Positions 1 through 12,412 of a DNA stretch of 64,000 bases are shown here, piece after piece. Source of the DNA: Stropharia rugosoannulata (Eukaryota > Basidiomycota > Agaricomycetes > Agaricales > Strophariaceae); the NCBI GenBank assembly GCA_028532985.1, contig JANCIK010000011.1:1736001-1800000 (forward strand), written 5' to 3'. Every line of letters begins with the position of its first letter. Position 1 is the stretch's first letter. The notes under the pieces were generated by a model. It was not told the DNA's origin and ran no database searches. It was given only the letters and a program-made list of their open reading frames with translations. A program made the position numbers and the translations under genes.

Positions 1-1205
1 GGCGAGTACCTGTGAGCTTAATATATCCCAGTCAAAGGAACTGCATATACATACCAGGAATGCCCCCGCTGTATAGACGATGAATGGAACGTCCGTGAGG
101 ACAGATTTAACTAGGCCTCTGCCGTCCTGCCCCTGGGCCTTTTTGGGAGGGAGCCGTGTGCGCATTATGGAGTTTGCAATGACGAGCAGCGTAAGATCCA
201 CAAATGCGACAGACCTGCCATAGATGTAAGCATTTGGCCAGGCTTGAAAGATACACAAGACAATTACCTGACACCCCATTGAAAGCCGGAGGCTTTGTCA
301 AAGATATTGTTGAGCATGACGGGATAAATCACCCCACCGATACTTGATCCTATTAGATGATGGTCCCGTGAGTGGGAGTATTTTGGTAGCACTAAGGTTA
401 TTACCTGCTATTACGAATCCCATAGCGATTGACCTCTTGACGCGGAAATAATGCGAGGTGACAGTGAGCGATGGAATGAATATTAGGCCCATACCCAAGC
501 CCATGCCGACTCCCTGTGCCAGAACATTTTGATAGTAGTGGTGGGGCTGTACCAATGATAGCATGAAGATGCTGCGCATGAATCAAGTAAGCTTATGAGA
601 TGTGACAGAGATGCCTTTGAAAGGAAGCTTACGAAAAGATGTATATAATGGAGCCAGAGAGCAAGCAATGGTGGAAATAGCCGGCGTCGAAGAGCCGCCC
701 TGCGGGGAGCCCAACGGCAAAAACGAAGAAGACTTGCAGAGAACCAATTAAGCTGATCTCCGAGGCAGAGCGCTCTGTGAGGGAGGTGCGCTAGGGTTAC
801 AGTTGAGCGATGGAATTTTGTGTAAATTTTGATGGGATCCTACCGAGTAGTAGTCCTGATAGACGCCGAATGATTGAACGACGCCAAAGGTACAGAAGGT
901 CGTCATAGTGCTGCGTGATATGATGAGTTCTGATAGTTGCAGGGTAAGGGTGAAGAAGCATGTCGGACATACCCCCCGAGGACAGTGAGCCATGCTTGTA
1001 GGCCTCCTTCAGGGAAATCTGGAGGACCAGTTGGCACCACGGTATTTTGCTCGACATCCTTCTCGGGGACTGGGGCGACTGCCGCTGTTGCGACGGCTTG
1101 CTCGTCCTTCATGGGAGAGTCGGCACGGGAGAGCTCACTGCTGCTTGCACAGGACGAGTGAGAGGGCAAGGAGCCCTTGCTCTTGGCTGTGGGCAGCGAC
1201 TCCAT
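1..1205 (-). CDS. MFS monocarboxylate-type permease, 3' end cut off by the window edge
   Basis: Major facilitator of the fungal monocarboxylate-porter type, expected to move a small organic acid across the plasma membrane; the substrate cannot be told. The start is the ATG at 1205, giving a hydrophilic Ser/Glu-rich N-tail of about 60 residues that ends in PPDFPEGGLQAWLTVLGG, the usual lead into TM1 of this family. After an intron of about 0.2 kb the frame resumes with TFCTFGVVQSFGVYQDYYS. Further exons encode LTERSASEISLIGSLQVFF, VLAQGVGMGLGMGLIF and GGVIYPVMLNNIF, all typical of TM2-TM6. The reading continues past base 1, so the C-terminal half is missing here. It is transcribed away from the acyl-CoA-oxidase-like gene across a 1.3-kb shared upstream region. 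Exon edges are approximate. Confidence 0.85.
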
Positions 1206-2519
1206 GGAGGTGGGTGAAGAGGAAGGAAGGAGCGATCTGTAAACATACGGGGAGAACGATCAAGGATGCCGAGGCGCCTTCTTTGCATTCTCATGTTCTG
1301 CACGTTTGGGTGCCGGCAACACTTGAGTTCTAAAAACTGGCAAACTTAAAACTGGTGATGGTCTAAAATTGAGTGGCTGCGATTCTCACAGGCAGGTCAG
1401 GATTCCCGCACGTTTCCAACGCGCATACAATCGGTCTCGATGGAAGCGACGTCGCCGCAGATGAAGGTAATATGATGACTGGCAATGCGGCGGTAAGAGA
1501 GTGAGAGATGACGCAGTATTACGCATGGACACACCTGTGCGAGGCGCCCATTTGGCCCTGCGAGACGTCCAAGATTAGATGGGAGCAGGAGCTGACAGGA
1601 AGGTTGGAATAGATGTTCCTATGATGAACAATACAATGATAGGCCTGTGAAAAGAACAGGGCGTGGAGACGGTCCAGTAGGAAACGCATGGGGGTCGAGT
1701 GAAAGCCAATAACATAGGATCAGGATAGTTCATTTGAACCTGATGTGTATTAGGTCAGGAGAAAAAGGCTACTCCGGGCAAAGGGCACGAGTGCAATATG
1801 CGAACGACTGGGAAATGTGCCGCGAGGCGTTTCTGGGTGCGAATTTGGCTGCACGACGAGCTACAGGCCCGGATGGTGACAACCGAGCACAGTCATGGTC
1901 ATTGTCATGGTCAAGGAGCGACGCAGGCAAGACGCAGCGCAGACGCAGGGCCACAACGGCGCCGCCACACAGGGACAAATAGACTCCGGCACGGCACGGC
2001 ACAAAATATGTTCCCATCAGGCGTCGGGGCAAGTTTCGCTGAGCAACTCCCGGGAGAATCTGAGATAGAGAGCCGCAGTTGTGGAATGACCAATGACGCG
2101 GCGAGCGGTTTAAGTTGGGTTGGTTGAGATGCAGTGTGAAACTGTGGGTTCACCGAAATAAACGGATAGATCTTGCAGAGGGATGGATGGAGTGTTGGCT
2201 GGCTCGTGGGCATGGTGTTCGCACTGCACGTCAAAATAGGCAAAATCTGCGTGGATTTTGGCTTTTCTCTACCAAAGCTTGATATACATGTGCATCGGCC
2301 GTACTATCTTTCACCTCCTGGGCTAGCATATTATTAGTGCAGTTCGCAAGATTGGCCACCAGCCACCAGATGCGACGGCCCAGATGCGACAAGATGTATT
2401 GTTTCCTTTAACCTAGCACTCCCTGGGCGAAAACATTTCAAACTCTGCGGTCTTCCCAGATCCTACCGCGAAACTCCTTATAAAGAGCAGTTAGCTCTGT
2501 GTCGAATCCCATCCCAGCC
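1206..2519. other. Intergenic region between divergent genes
   Basis: About 1.3 kb between the permease start and the oxidase start; it must hold both promoters. No convincing coding frame. A TATAAA-like stretch (ccttataaag) lies about 40 bp upstream of the oxidase ATG. Confidence 0.6.
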
Positions 2520-4361
2520 ATGCCCAACCAACTCTACTCACATCCGCTCTTCACCACCAAAAGCGAGCTGCTGTCGCCCGATGAACGCGTCGCCCTGACG
2601 TACCAACGGGTCAAGCTAGTTCTGCAAACCCATCGTCAGTATAGCATCACAGTTCCCATAATATCCACTCACAGGCAACAGGACTCTCGGCTTCCGACGT
2701 CCAGTTCTGCTCGGAGCGTTTCTGGGGGCTAATGAACGATCCCATCATGTCCCTGGACATTGCCATGTTCACCGTAATAGCTGCCCATGTCGGCCTCGCC
2801 ATTGGCACTCTCTCCCGCCACCTGCGAAAACGCCCTGATCTGCGGCCACTTGTCCAGCGCCTTCTCCGCTTCGACACTGTTGGGCTCTACCTGCTGACTG
2901 AGCGTGGCCACGGCCTCGATGCGTTCAACATCGAGACGACGGCCACACTAACACCCGACGGCTACATCCTCCATACCCCGCGCGAAGAAGCTGCAAAGTA
3001 AGTCCCACCCCGCGCCGCGCGCTGTCCCCACACTGACCTGAAATCAGGTTCATGCCCGCGTCGACGCCCGCGTTCAACATCCCCAAGATCGCGCTCGTCA
3101 TGGCGCGCCTCATCGTCAAGGGCGAGGACCGCGGCTGCCGCTTTTTCCTCGTCCCCATCTGCAACGAGCGCGAGATGTACCAGGGCGTGCAGTCCACCCG
3201 TCTCCCACCCCGCAGCGGCACGGGCCCGCTTGATTTCTCCATCACCACCTTCAACCACGTCGTCCTGCCCCACACCGCCCTCGTCGCCTCCGACATCTAC
3301 AACCTCGCAAAGCCCGCCCGCCCCCTCGAGGCCTGGTGGGACGAGATCTGGCGCATCCAGCTCGGCACCATGGCTGTCCCCGCTCCGTGGGTATCTGCCA
3401 TCAAAGCCGTCGCTTTCCTAGGCGGCCGCTACTCCATGCACCGGTCCATCCTCGGCAAAAACAACACACCCACGCCGATCATCTCCTTCCGCACACAACA
3501 GTGGCCCGTCGCGCACGCGACCGCCGTAGGCATGGTCATGGACGCCTGGTTCCCGCACGCCGTGCGCTACGCAATGGAAGAGTGCGCCGACCACCGCGTC
3601 CGCCACGCGCTCTCCGTCATCATCAAGACCACCGTCTGCCGCCACTTCCAGCGGTGCGCCCCGGAAATGGCGGAGCGCTGCGGCGCCCAGGGCACGTTCG
3701 AGCAGAACTATATGGCTAGGATCGAGGTCAGTTTACACCTTCCCGTTATTCCGAGCGAGCAGTTCTAACTCTGCGTTTGTATTAGAACGATGGCAAGGGA
3801 GTGATCATCGCCGAAGGCGACGTGCTCACCCTCTGCATCCGCCTCTTCTCGGAGTTACTCCAGGGCCACTTTTCCGTCGCCCTCCCGGATCCCACGGAGT
3901 CGCTCCTCGCGCGGCACGCGTCTGCGCTGCTGCACGAGAACCACGAGCTGTACACGAGCCTGCAGTGCGGGCACCGGAGCGACGCGTTCAACTCCCTCAT
4001 CCTGCCCCAGTCGCAGACCGTCATCGAGGCGATGGGCCACGCGCTCGCGTACTCGGCTGCGCGCAAGGCCGGCCTGCCGCAGCCCATCCTCGACGTGTAC
4101 GAGTGTGCCGTCATCCGCCAGGACCCGGCGTGGTACTCGGAGGAGGCGCGCATATCGCGCATGGCCCAGCGCGTGCGCGAGGATGCCGCCGTGTCCGCGT
4201 TTATGCCGCACCTCGACGCCTACCTCACCCAACTCAACATCGAAAATTACGTCACTGCGCCCATCGTGTCCGACGCCCGATGGAAGGACTACCTGAGCGA
4301 GCTCACGGTATACTCGGGCAACGCAGTCCCGCACGTGGAGCCGTTCCAGGCGGTGCTGTAA
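2520..4361 (+). CDS. Acyl-CoA oxidase-like FAD enzyme
   Basis: Predicted flavoprotein of the acyl-CoA dehydrogenase/oxidase superfamily; by family it would desaturate an acyl-CoA, passing electrons to oxygen if it is a true oxidase. Exons 2520-2634, 2682-2997, 3048-3726 and 3786-4361 keep frame and give 561 aa. The start is ATG 2520 (MPNQLYSHPLF); the in-frame GTG upstream is ignored. The segment LTERGHGLDAFNIETTAT matches the TELGHG...LETTAT signature of acyl-CoA oxidases, followed by the FMPAST / ALVMARLIVKGEDRG strand region. The C-terminal helical domain has QSQTVIEAMGHALAYSAA and ENYVTAPIVSDARWKDYL, as in oxidases of this subgroup. It is shorter than classical peroxisomal oxidases (about 650-700 aa) and ends in FQAVL, with no SKL-type peroxisomal signal. 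The precise substrate is unknown. Confidence 0.85.
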
Positions 4362-6632
4362 TGTACTACTACTATCGCTATCATCGCTATGCTTTCCTTT
4401 CTTTGGGCTCTTATGGTTACTCACTATTACTCACCCACCACCCACTCGTTTCTGACGGACTATTAACTACCGCATGCTATTTATTTCTCCTCGCCCTATC
4501 TGTAGCAACTTCGCCTCCCACCTAGACTGTACGACCGCGTAGAATATTCATATGTATCACCTCTTCTTAGAAAATGCTCATTGCATCATCTACCAAATGC
4601 TTCCAAAAGCCGCCGCGCTGCCTCACGTCAAGAGCTGAACATTTCTCCACTCGCCTGGCCCGCTTGAACAGGAGCAAGGGGCTTACATCGATGTGCATAA
4701 TACAGTCGGTGTAACTTGGTGGCACGAGGTAACATTCATTTGGTTCTGTAAATTTAGTGCGATTTATTATTATTATGAGATTCAGACGACACTTTCGTTC
4801 GCCTTCATTGCTACAAACACCTAACTGTTGAGATGAAGTGCCGCACTTGACGCCAACTTGTTGATACCCCCCGCACAGAACCTGTAGTATGGCCATTATG
4901 ATTACAAATTCGAAGCAACCTCATACAACTTCTATGTGACACACGACCAAGCCAGTTCCTGTCGCCTGACTCCTCTTATTCGCAAATTGGCGTGAGTGAG
5001 TGCACATATACTTAGTGATGAGTCGTCAAGTGATAATTGAAGTTCCAGGACAATCTGGAAGCGGAAGCACACCCCTGTGCACGTAAAACCTGAAAGGCAG
5101 ATTCGTTCGACGGTAGAAGTCTGATAAGTGTTTTAATAAGTCACCACCTTCGTACGAAATGATTACTACTCTTTTCTCAACGGTCGCACCCGCCAGTGAC
5201 TACTTACATGTCAGATGTATGTACAAATTTAAAACAAAACAAAGTGCAAGCACATTGTAGCATGGCATGGCATGGCATATCCGGGAGAGGTGTGCTCCCA
5301 CGAGCAAGGCGGAACTCGAGCACTTTCCCGGATTTATATAAAAATTGCCTCTGCGTCACGACGCCGACCTTGGGTGTACCACAGATTGCGGCGTAGAAGA
5401 CACGCAATGCCTGTCTGTCTGTCTATCTGTCACACTGCCGCTGGAATGGACGTGTGTCTAGTGCCGTGCCGCTCGTGTAGAGAGGGCGGACACGAGCAGG
5501 CAGTACTTGGCAGCTTGGGCAGGGCCCTGTCGAGCATATATGATGGATTTTGTCATCTTCACTCAAGGCAGTGAATGGGGAAAGAAAGGTGATCTTTATC
5601 CTCAGCCCAAGTTCTGTTTCCTATCCCGTGCGTACACGGGCGGGACCGACGAGCTAGGACTCGGGTGGCACTCTACTACAAGTCGCCCCAGATAACTTTA
5701 CCTTGTTAACACTGTAGAATATGCAAGGATCAGCGTGCCGCGAAATGCCTGACACCTCCTGAGAACGCGCGCGAGCCGTTAATGGAACAGGGCTGGTATC
5801 AGGGAAAGGCTGGGCGACAAATTGACATTGACACCCTGGACGATTCAGAATTAATCCACGTGTATTGTGCGCCGTGGCGCGCACAGCAGCAGTGTGCGCG
5901 TGTTACACCAGCAGAGCCCAGAGTCGGGAAGGGCAGGAACTTCCTGTGATACATACACAACTTCTCCAATGACTTTAGCGGCCCATCCCATCCAAGCATC
6001 AAGATGAAAAAACGGAAAAGCAATTTGGTGGCTGGGACCTGGGAGGTGGCAATCCGCAGTCCTTGCTGATGAATTGAAATGATTGACCTAAAATTGCTCT
6101 TTCATCTTACACTCCATTCAAGAAGGTGATATTCGGCTCATGCACGGATTGAAATTAAGTGACACGACAAAAAGGCCCACCGCCAGAAAATTCTAATTTA
6201 CATAATGAGGTCACAGTGTGAGGAAATGATAACTGATATGAGTCTGTGAAAGTATGTACATACGAGCCTGTAAACCTGCTTGAAATTACCACGCAGCTGC
6301 ATTACCCCCGCATCCACATTCCCAGGCCCGCAACGCACCGCTAACTGTGCATAGTTTTGCTGGGAAAGGGTCATGTCAAGGGATCAATACAGAATCATGT
6401 TTTAGGAAGTCACCGGAATATAAATCAGATTTGCTCATACAGAGCAAGTACCAGAAAAGAAAATCTGAGAAGCAACGGCTCCCACTACCCCTGAGCATAC
6501 AATCTGGCGGTCTGGAGGGCTAGTGGCTATATCTGGGCGGCCCGACAGTATAGCGAAGTTGATGAGAGAAAAAGTCGTGCGCTTGGAGCGCACCGATACC
6601 CAAATGGGCTTAAGCATCCCCTGGAGAGGAGA
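4362..6632. other. Long convergent intergenic region
   Basis: About 2.3 kb between the 3' ends of the oxidase (+) and the UBR7-type gene (-). It contains short simple-sequence runs (tandem gcatg units near 5262-5278, tgtc units near 5411-5430) but no frame with conserved-looking protein or splice structure. I see nothing else in it. Confidence 0.55.
5411..5431. repeat. Short tgtc microsatellite
   Basis: Run of tgtc/tatc tetranucleotides (ctgtctgtctgtctatctgt), seen directly. No function implied. Confidence 0.7.
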
Positions 6633-8297
6633 CTATGCACCACCTTTTTTTGCGGATTCTGCAAGAGAAGAAAAGAAGGACCGGACATCAGATTCGCCCA
6701 CCACTTTGCCGTCCTGCGCAAACGGACGCAGGAATTTGACAAGGTCATCCCTGATGATCAGGATTGAATATTCGCCGCCGATATGGAAATATATAGCGCC
6801 CGTACCTCAGTTCGTTGAATGCATGAATTCCATCTATTGCTCTTTCGCGCGGTATTCTTGCGAGCGCGCGCATGCCCAGCTCCTCTAATGAAAGACCTAT
6901 TTAATGAAGACATAAGGTTATTCATAGAGCCACAAAAATGGAAAGTTATAACTGGGGTATGAATACTAACCCAAGTCAGGATCTTCTGGCGGCTCATATG
7001 TCTCTTCATCGTTTAGTAAATATGCTTCAGCGTGCAGTGATGGTAAGCACTAAATATAGAGTCAGTTTAAAAATAAAGTGCAAAGGTAAAAGCTACTGAC
7101 CTGGGCGCAGCGGCACCATCTTTCTCGGAAACCGGAGGTGAAGAAGATATCCCCTGCTCCCAGGCTGGCATCGTGATCAGGTCCTTCTAAAGAAGCCAAA
7201 ACGGCTTTTGCAAGGGAGTGTTGCGGGGGCACAAGACACGGCGCAGATGAAGCGGCTCCGCCCTTTGCACGCTTCGCCTCCGGACCGTCCTGAGCCGACG
7301 GGGACAAAGGTCGTTTCGTCCCAGCAACCGGTTCGTCCTCGTCCACCTGTTCTATTTCAATAAGCTCTTGAGTATCCTGAGATGGACTTTCTATCCGGCG
7401 CCATGGTTCATCAACCGCAGAGCGGGCGACGAAGATAGTCCCGGCAGTCCCCATCCAGCGCTTCAGTATAGAGCTGCGCGACACACACGATCCGCATACG
7501 AAGCTTTCGTATTCATCTCCGGTTATCAGTGGAGGGGGCAGTCCCGACGATGATACCTCAGATGCCGCGTCGTCATTGGCGCTTCCAGTTACTGGGTCCG
7601 CTGCTGGGATAGTCTCGCTCTCTGGTACAGGTACAGGACTTGGCTCCCTCGAACTCGGTCTTTCACGGAGATTGCAGCAGGATTCGTGAAACCAGTCCTT
7701 GATAAAATAAAATAAAAAGGTCAGCATACGGGGTAGTAAACGGGGCTATCAAAAAGGGCACGGACGAACTTCACACGCAAGGCATTGAATCATCGTTTCT
7801 CGCTCCTTTTTGGCATCATACGGCCTTCCGCACCTACAAAATAGGCCTCGAAAATTCTGGCCGTATTCATTTGTCACGTTCTCGGGCTCTTGTTTGGAAT
7901 GTAATGTGCACGGATGCTCGATGGCGTTGGTGGGACAATCGCAGCGAAAGTTCCTCTTTGGAAAGCTAGGCGACCAGCGGGTTAATATCGGTTCGAATGT
8001 GGGGAGTTTTTTCAATTGAACCAAAGCACTTACAGTTCAATCTGCTCGTGGTCTGTGTGACAGGCTACTGAACATGCAGAGCACAACCCACGCGCCTCTG
8101 GGCAAGAGAGGCAAAGATACACCGCTTGTCTGGAACGGCTCTGTAAGGGTGTGTGAGTATATCGTATGGCTTGATGTAGGGTACCTTAATGGACCCATGG
8201 AGTATGTACACCGTGAAAACTGGTGTGGCAAGGCCAGCGCTGCCTCTCGCATCAGGTCATCTTGTGACTGGAGATACTCGGAAAGTGTAGCTGCCAT
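6633..8297 (-). CDS. UBR7: UBR7-type UBR-box / PHD-finger protein (probable E3 ubiquitin ligase)
   Basis: Homolog of UBR7 / fission-yeast mlo2, a nuclear UBR-box protein with an atypical PHD finger; human UBR7 has been linked to H2B monoubiquitination. Seven exons (8185-8297, 8034-8129, 7770-7965, 7101-7697, 6971-7049, 6806-6896, 6633-6750) join in frame to 429 aa. The N-terminus MAATLSEYLQSQDDLMREAA and ALPHQFSRCTYSMGPL precede the UBR zinc finger: YLCLSCPEARGLCSACSVAC, HTDHEQIELFPKRNFRCDC. The PHD finger follows: EYGQNFRGLFCRCGRPYD, MIQCLACEDWFHESCC. A disordered acidic, Pro/Ser-rich linker with a basic KRAK-like stretch (possible NLS) leads to the conserved tail YLLNDEETYEPPEDPD, EELGMRALARIPRERAIDGI and DDLVKFLRPFAQDGKVVGES. 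All expected cysteines of both fingers appear present. Intact and ordinary. Confidence 0.95.
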
Positions 8298-8950
8298 GGG
8301 AATTTCGCCTCAGTAGTGGGAATAATTAATTGACTGAAATGGGCGAGTATGAAATGGGGCTCAATGGAATTCGGTTGTGGAAGTTCGTAGTAAGGTTGTT
8401 CAAGAGCAATGCACGAGTCGGACAAGCCAAATCAAATACCGGGAACGACGGGCCGAATTTCTTGGACCTCAAAATCATAAGCGGATTTTTATCTGGTCAT
8501 CTACTCAATTTTTGACCTGTAAAAGACTAAATTATTTCGTAGTAATGATATAGGGAAATCAAGGAGGAATAGCTGTAAAATCCAACTCTGTAAATAATTT
8601 CCAACGAGCAGTTGCGCTCGATGATTATATAATGCGACGGGATCCAAGGCCCGAGATGACTGGCAGACGGCACCGTCCAAATGCCAAGGTGGAGTCTTCA
8701 ATCACGACTACAACTTCGAGCTGCAAGCGTTACACCAACTCGCTTCAAGCTTGTAAGGTAGGTTTTCTATCATGCAATGTGCTCCATTATATCACTGACG
8801 GAATGCCCTAGGAAGATCTAGGACTTCGTTCAACAACAAACGGAATTGCGGGGCTCCTATCCGTTGCGCCCGGAAAGCTGACGGAATTGTATTATCATTT
8901 ATAAAGCATTTATAAAGTCGATATCGCCAGCCTCATTCTAGTCGACTACA
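8298..8950. other. Intergenic region between divergent genes
   Basis: About 650 bp shared upstream region of the UBR7-type gene (-) and the HyuB-type gene (+). I looked here for remains of a hydantoinase-A (HyuA) domain, which normally precedes HyuB in eukaryotic 5-oxoprolinase, and found none. A tataaag stretch occurs twice near 8900-8916. Confidence 0.6.
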
Positions 8951-11231
8951 ATGTCTGATCAACCAGCATCGAGAAGCAAAACAGCCACCAATGCTCCTGA
9001 TCCCATCCTCTTGACTTTATTCGCGAATCGGTTCATGAGTGTCGCCGAGGCGATGGGGCGATCCCTGCAGCAGACATCTATAAGTACCAACATCAAGGAA
9101 CGACTGGACTTTTCCTGTGCGCTCTTTGCACCAGATGGAGATTTGGTCGCAAATGCGCCCTTCATTCCCATACACTTGGGTTCCATGAGCTTGTGGGTCT
9201 TATATGTATTTTTGTGAAACCATTTCTAACTGTGCTAGAAAAGTGCTGTCAAGTACCAGATGAACCTGTATGGGGACTCCCTGAAGGAGGGTGATGTTCT
9301 GATGACCAACTCTCCTCATGCCGGTGGATCGTAAGGACCAAACTTTATCTATCCGGTGAAATTTCAATAGTTAATACTCCCACTTAGCCATCTTCCAGAT
9401 ATAACTATCATCACGCCCGTCTTTGACTTCAAGACAAAGGAGATAATCTTCTTCACGGCGTCACGGGGCCATCATGCAGACATAGGCGGTATTTTACCCG
9501 GGTCAATGCCACCCACGTCTGTCAATATTTTCGAAGAAGGCGCCGAAATCGTCAGCTTCAAAATCGTAGACGGGGGAGTCTTTGACAGAGATGGTTTGGT
9601 TGAATATATGGTTGACAAGCCAAGTCAATATCCCGGAAGCTCGGGGTGCCGCAACATCCGTGATGTGGAGAGCGATCTGAAAGCGGTGAGCAGTAATGCT
9701 GTCTGTCTGTCAGAGAGCATTCGATCTCACCCTTCTGCCGTGCAGCAAATAGCTGCTAACCATAAAGGCATCCAGCTAATTCATGCCAGTGAGAGATTTG
9801 TCTCATCTATTTTTTGGTTTGGTTATGAACTATGTTATTAACTTTTTAGTTGTTGATGATTACGGTTTGGAGACCGTCCAAGAATACATGTACCATATTC
9901 GAAGCAACGCAGAAATGTCAGTTCGCAGCTTACTCAAAGATGTCGCGACGCGAGCGGGCTCCAATATTCTGTCCGCTGTAGATTATCTTGATGATGGGTC
10001 TCCGGTGAGCTGGTTTCTCAATATAATTATTCTGAAATCACTCACTCCAAAGGCCCAGATTGCTTTGAGGGTGGAAATTGACGAAAGCACGGGTTCCGCC
10101 GTATTAGACTTTGAAGGCACAGGCTGTGAAGTCCGAGGGAATCTCAACGCGCCTATTTCAGTGGTTCATTCGGCGGTGATTTATTGCATGCGAGCCATGC
10201 TCGACCTTGATATACCATTGAACGCAGGCTGTCTAGTCCCACTTGAAAGTGAGTTCCCGATCTAAATAAAGCAATCGCCTTATAATGTTCATTTACACCT
10301 AGTTAAAATTCCTCGGAAGTCTCTTCTCAACCCATCTAGAACCGCGGCTGTGTGCGGGGGGAATGTATTGACTTCCCAGCGTATTGTCGACGTTGTCCTC
10401 AAAGCTTTCCACGCCGCGGCAGCTAGCCAGGGCTGCACCAAGTACGTGCTGTATTTCATATGCTTACATCATTACGACACTTACTCCATATGATTATTAG
10501 CAATCTGACCTTTGGTACCGGCGGCAAGGACAAAGATGGAAAAAGCGTAGCAGGATGGGGATACTATGAAGTGCGTTTTTCTTTGTCGACGCGCAGGTTA
10601 CCCCATATTTACTTGTGGGGCACTATAGACTATCGCGGGAGGGTCGGGCGCCGGGCCATCGTGGCATGGCACAGACGGCGTCCACACTCACATCACCAAT
10701 ACGCGCATTGGCGACGTCGAAATTCTGGAGCGCAGGTACCCCGTCATGATCCACGAGTTCGGGCTGCGCCCAGGATCTGGCGGCGCAGGCAAATGGCACG
10801 GTGGCGACGGCGTCGTGCGCACGATCGAGTTTCTCGAACCCATGCAAGTGTCTATCCTGTCAGAGGTGCGTCACCTGCTTCTAGTTGCCGATCCGGGGGC
10901 TTTACTGATCGATATCCAGAGGCGCACGCGACAGCCTTATGGCATGGAAGGCGGCGGGCCTGGCAAGATGGGCCGGAACACCTGGGTGAAGCAGTGCCGG
11001 AAGGAGGACGGAGATTACGACGAGAAGAGTGACCTGCGTGTGCGGGACATTAATATCGGGGGAAAGGCAACGGTGTGGATGGGAAAAGGTGACACGCTCA
11101 AAATTGAGACTCCTGGTGGGGGAGCGTGGGGCGCACCCGAGGGCACGACCAAGGCTCCACATTCTCATGTCCACACCTGGGAACCACGGGGATCTATTGC
11201 TGAGCGGGCTTCTGCACAGGCTGCGTTTTGA
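8951..11231 (+). CDS. Stand-alone 5-oxoprolinase / hydantoinase B (HyuB) domain protein
   Basis: Corresponds to the C-terminal, HyuB half of ATP-dependent 5-oxoprolinase (5-oxoproline to glutamate in the glutathione cycle). Ten exons (8951-9192, 9244-9330, 9388-9685, 9746-9788, 9850-10004, 10053-10248, 10303-10441, 10501-10570, 10629-10865, 10920-11231) sum to 592 aa with every junction in phase. Diagnostic blocks: [137 protein letters not shown]. Eukaryotic 5-oxoprolinases are normally about 1,280 aa, with the ATP-binding HyuA half first. Here only B is present and begins with its own ATG and a short Ser/Ala-rich leader. It may pair with a separate A subunit, or be a domain copy of a full-length gene elsewhere. 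Confidence 0.9.
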
Positions 11232-12412
11232 TATTCATAAAGACAATTAGGGAGCAACGGTTCCATGTGCGTGTACGAGTTCTCACTGCCTGATTCACCG
11301 TACCTGGGAATGGTATCCAACTGGTTAGGTAAAAATCTCTACTCTAAAGTTGTTCAATGCTCTGCTTATTCGTGCTTGTCTAATCATCGTTGTCGTGTTA
11401 AAGCAATCTCTAAGATGAATAAAGTGGTCTGCGAGATGTTTTTGTGTGTGTGAATTTATGTCCTGGATGGGGTGGACGTGTTCCAAACAAACCAGCGTGT
11501 GGTGCGTCGCGTTGATTGCGCGTCCTCGAACAAAATAAGAACGCATCGGTGGATTTTGTCGTAAGAGTCACTGTCCACCGGAACATTTAGGTGTTCTTCT
11601 AAAGGACCCTTTAGTTGAAGTCAATCGGACAGTTATATGGATTGTTCGTGGCAATTGATCTACTAAGACACTAGAAACTCAAACTTTAGGCTTGCAGACC
11701 TTATCTATGTACTACTACGCAGACGACTATAGGATTGCTTCAAGAATTCCAATAGCAATATATATATGACATATCGTATTAAGAGACTTGCAGAAGCTCA
11801 AAAGTCAAAAATGGCATTCTGGGTTGGGAGACGCGGAGCTCCTCTGTTGATCTGAAAAGACATGACAATTCCTGTCTGGTCCCTGATCCCTTTTTCTAAA
11901 AAAGTACAACGCTATAATATACTAGAACTTAATGGAACCTTCGACCGCGTTTCAAATATAGATGCTGTTAATCAAGCCGTATACCTTCCCCTTTCCCCGA
12001 CTTTCAGGAGACTCAATTATTATAATACTACTGGCAGAATACTAGCAAAGGTCCTCGAAAGCGGAGTAAAGTTGATAAAGATAAAGGAAAGTTGGTACGG
12101 GCGTACTCAGTCGTCTCGCCAGAGCTTTGTGTGATTGTGTACGTATAATACGAGCGCAAGCTTATGAATTGGTTCAGCTCGTAAGTACTTTTACTGTTCA
12201 GTGATTAAAGCGTCAAGGCCTCACTATAGTTCACTGATTATTACTTGCTAAATGACACTAAGTAATAATTCGAGCTATTTTTAGAAACTTGTTGTGGTTG
12301 GCACGTACACTCTCACAACTTGCGCTTTTCTCTTCCCTTTGACCAATAACCACGTATCGTAAGCAAACATTAGAATCTTTCAAGTCGATCTAACGAGAAT
12401 ATTGCTATTACA
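11232..12412. other. Intergenic region
   Basis: About 1.2 kb, AT-rich. The last 100 bp or so (from about 12300, 'acactctcacaacttgc') resemble the sequence upstream of the two intact F-box genes at 21.65 and 23.96 kb, so it is probably the relic promoter of the F-box pseudogene. No gene seen in the rest. Confidence 0.5.

Noticed and set aside
3855..4525. Two ORFs of 186-189 aa on both strands over the oxidase last exon
   Set aside because: Arg/Ala/Gly-rich shadows of a GC-rich real exon; no splice or family support.
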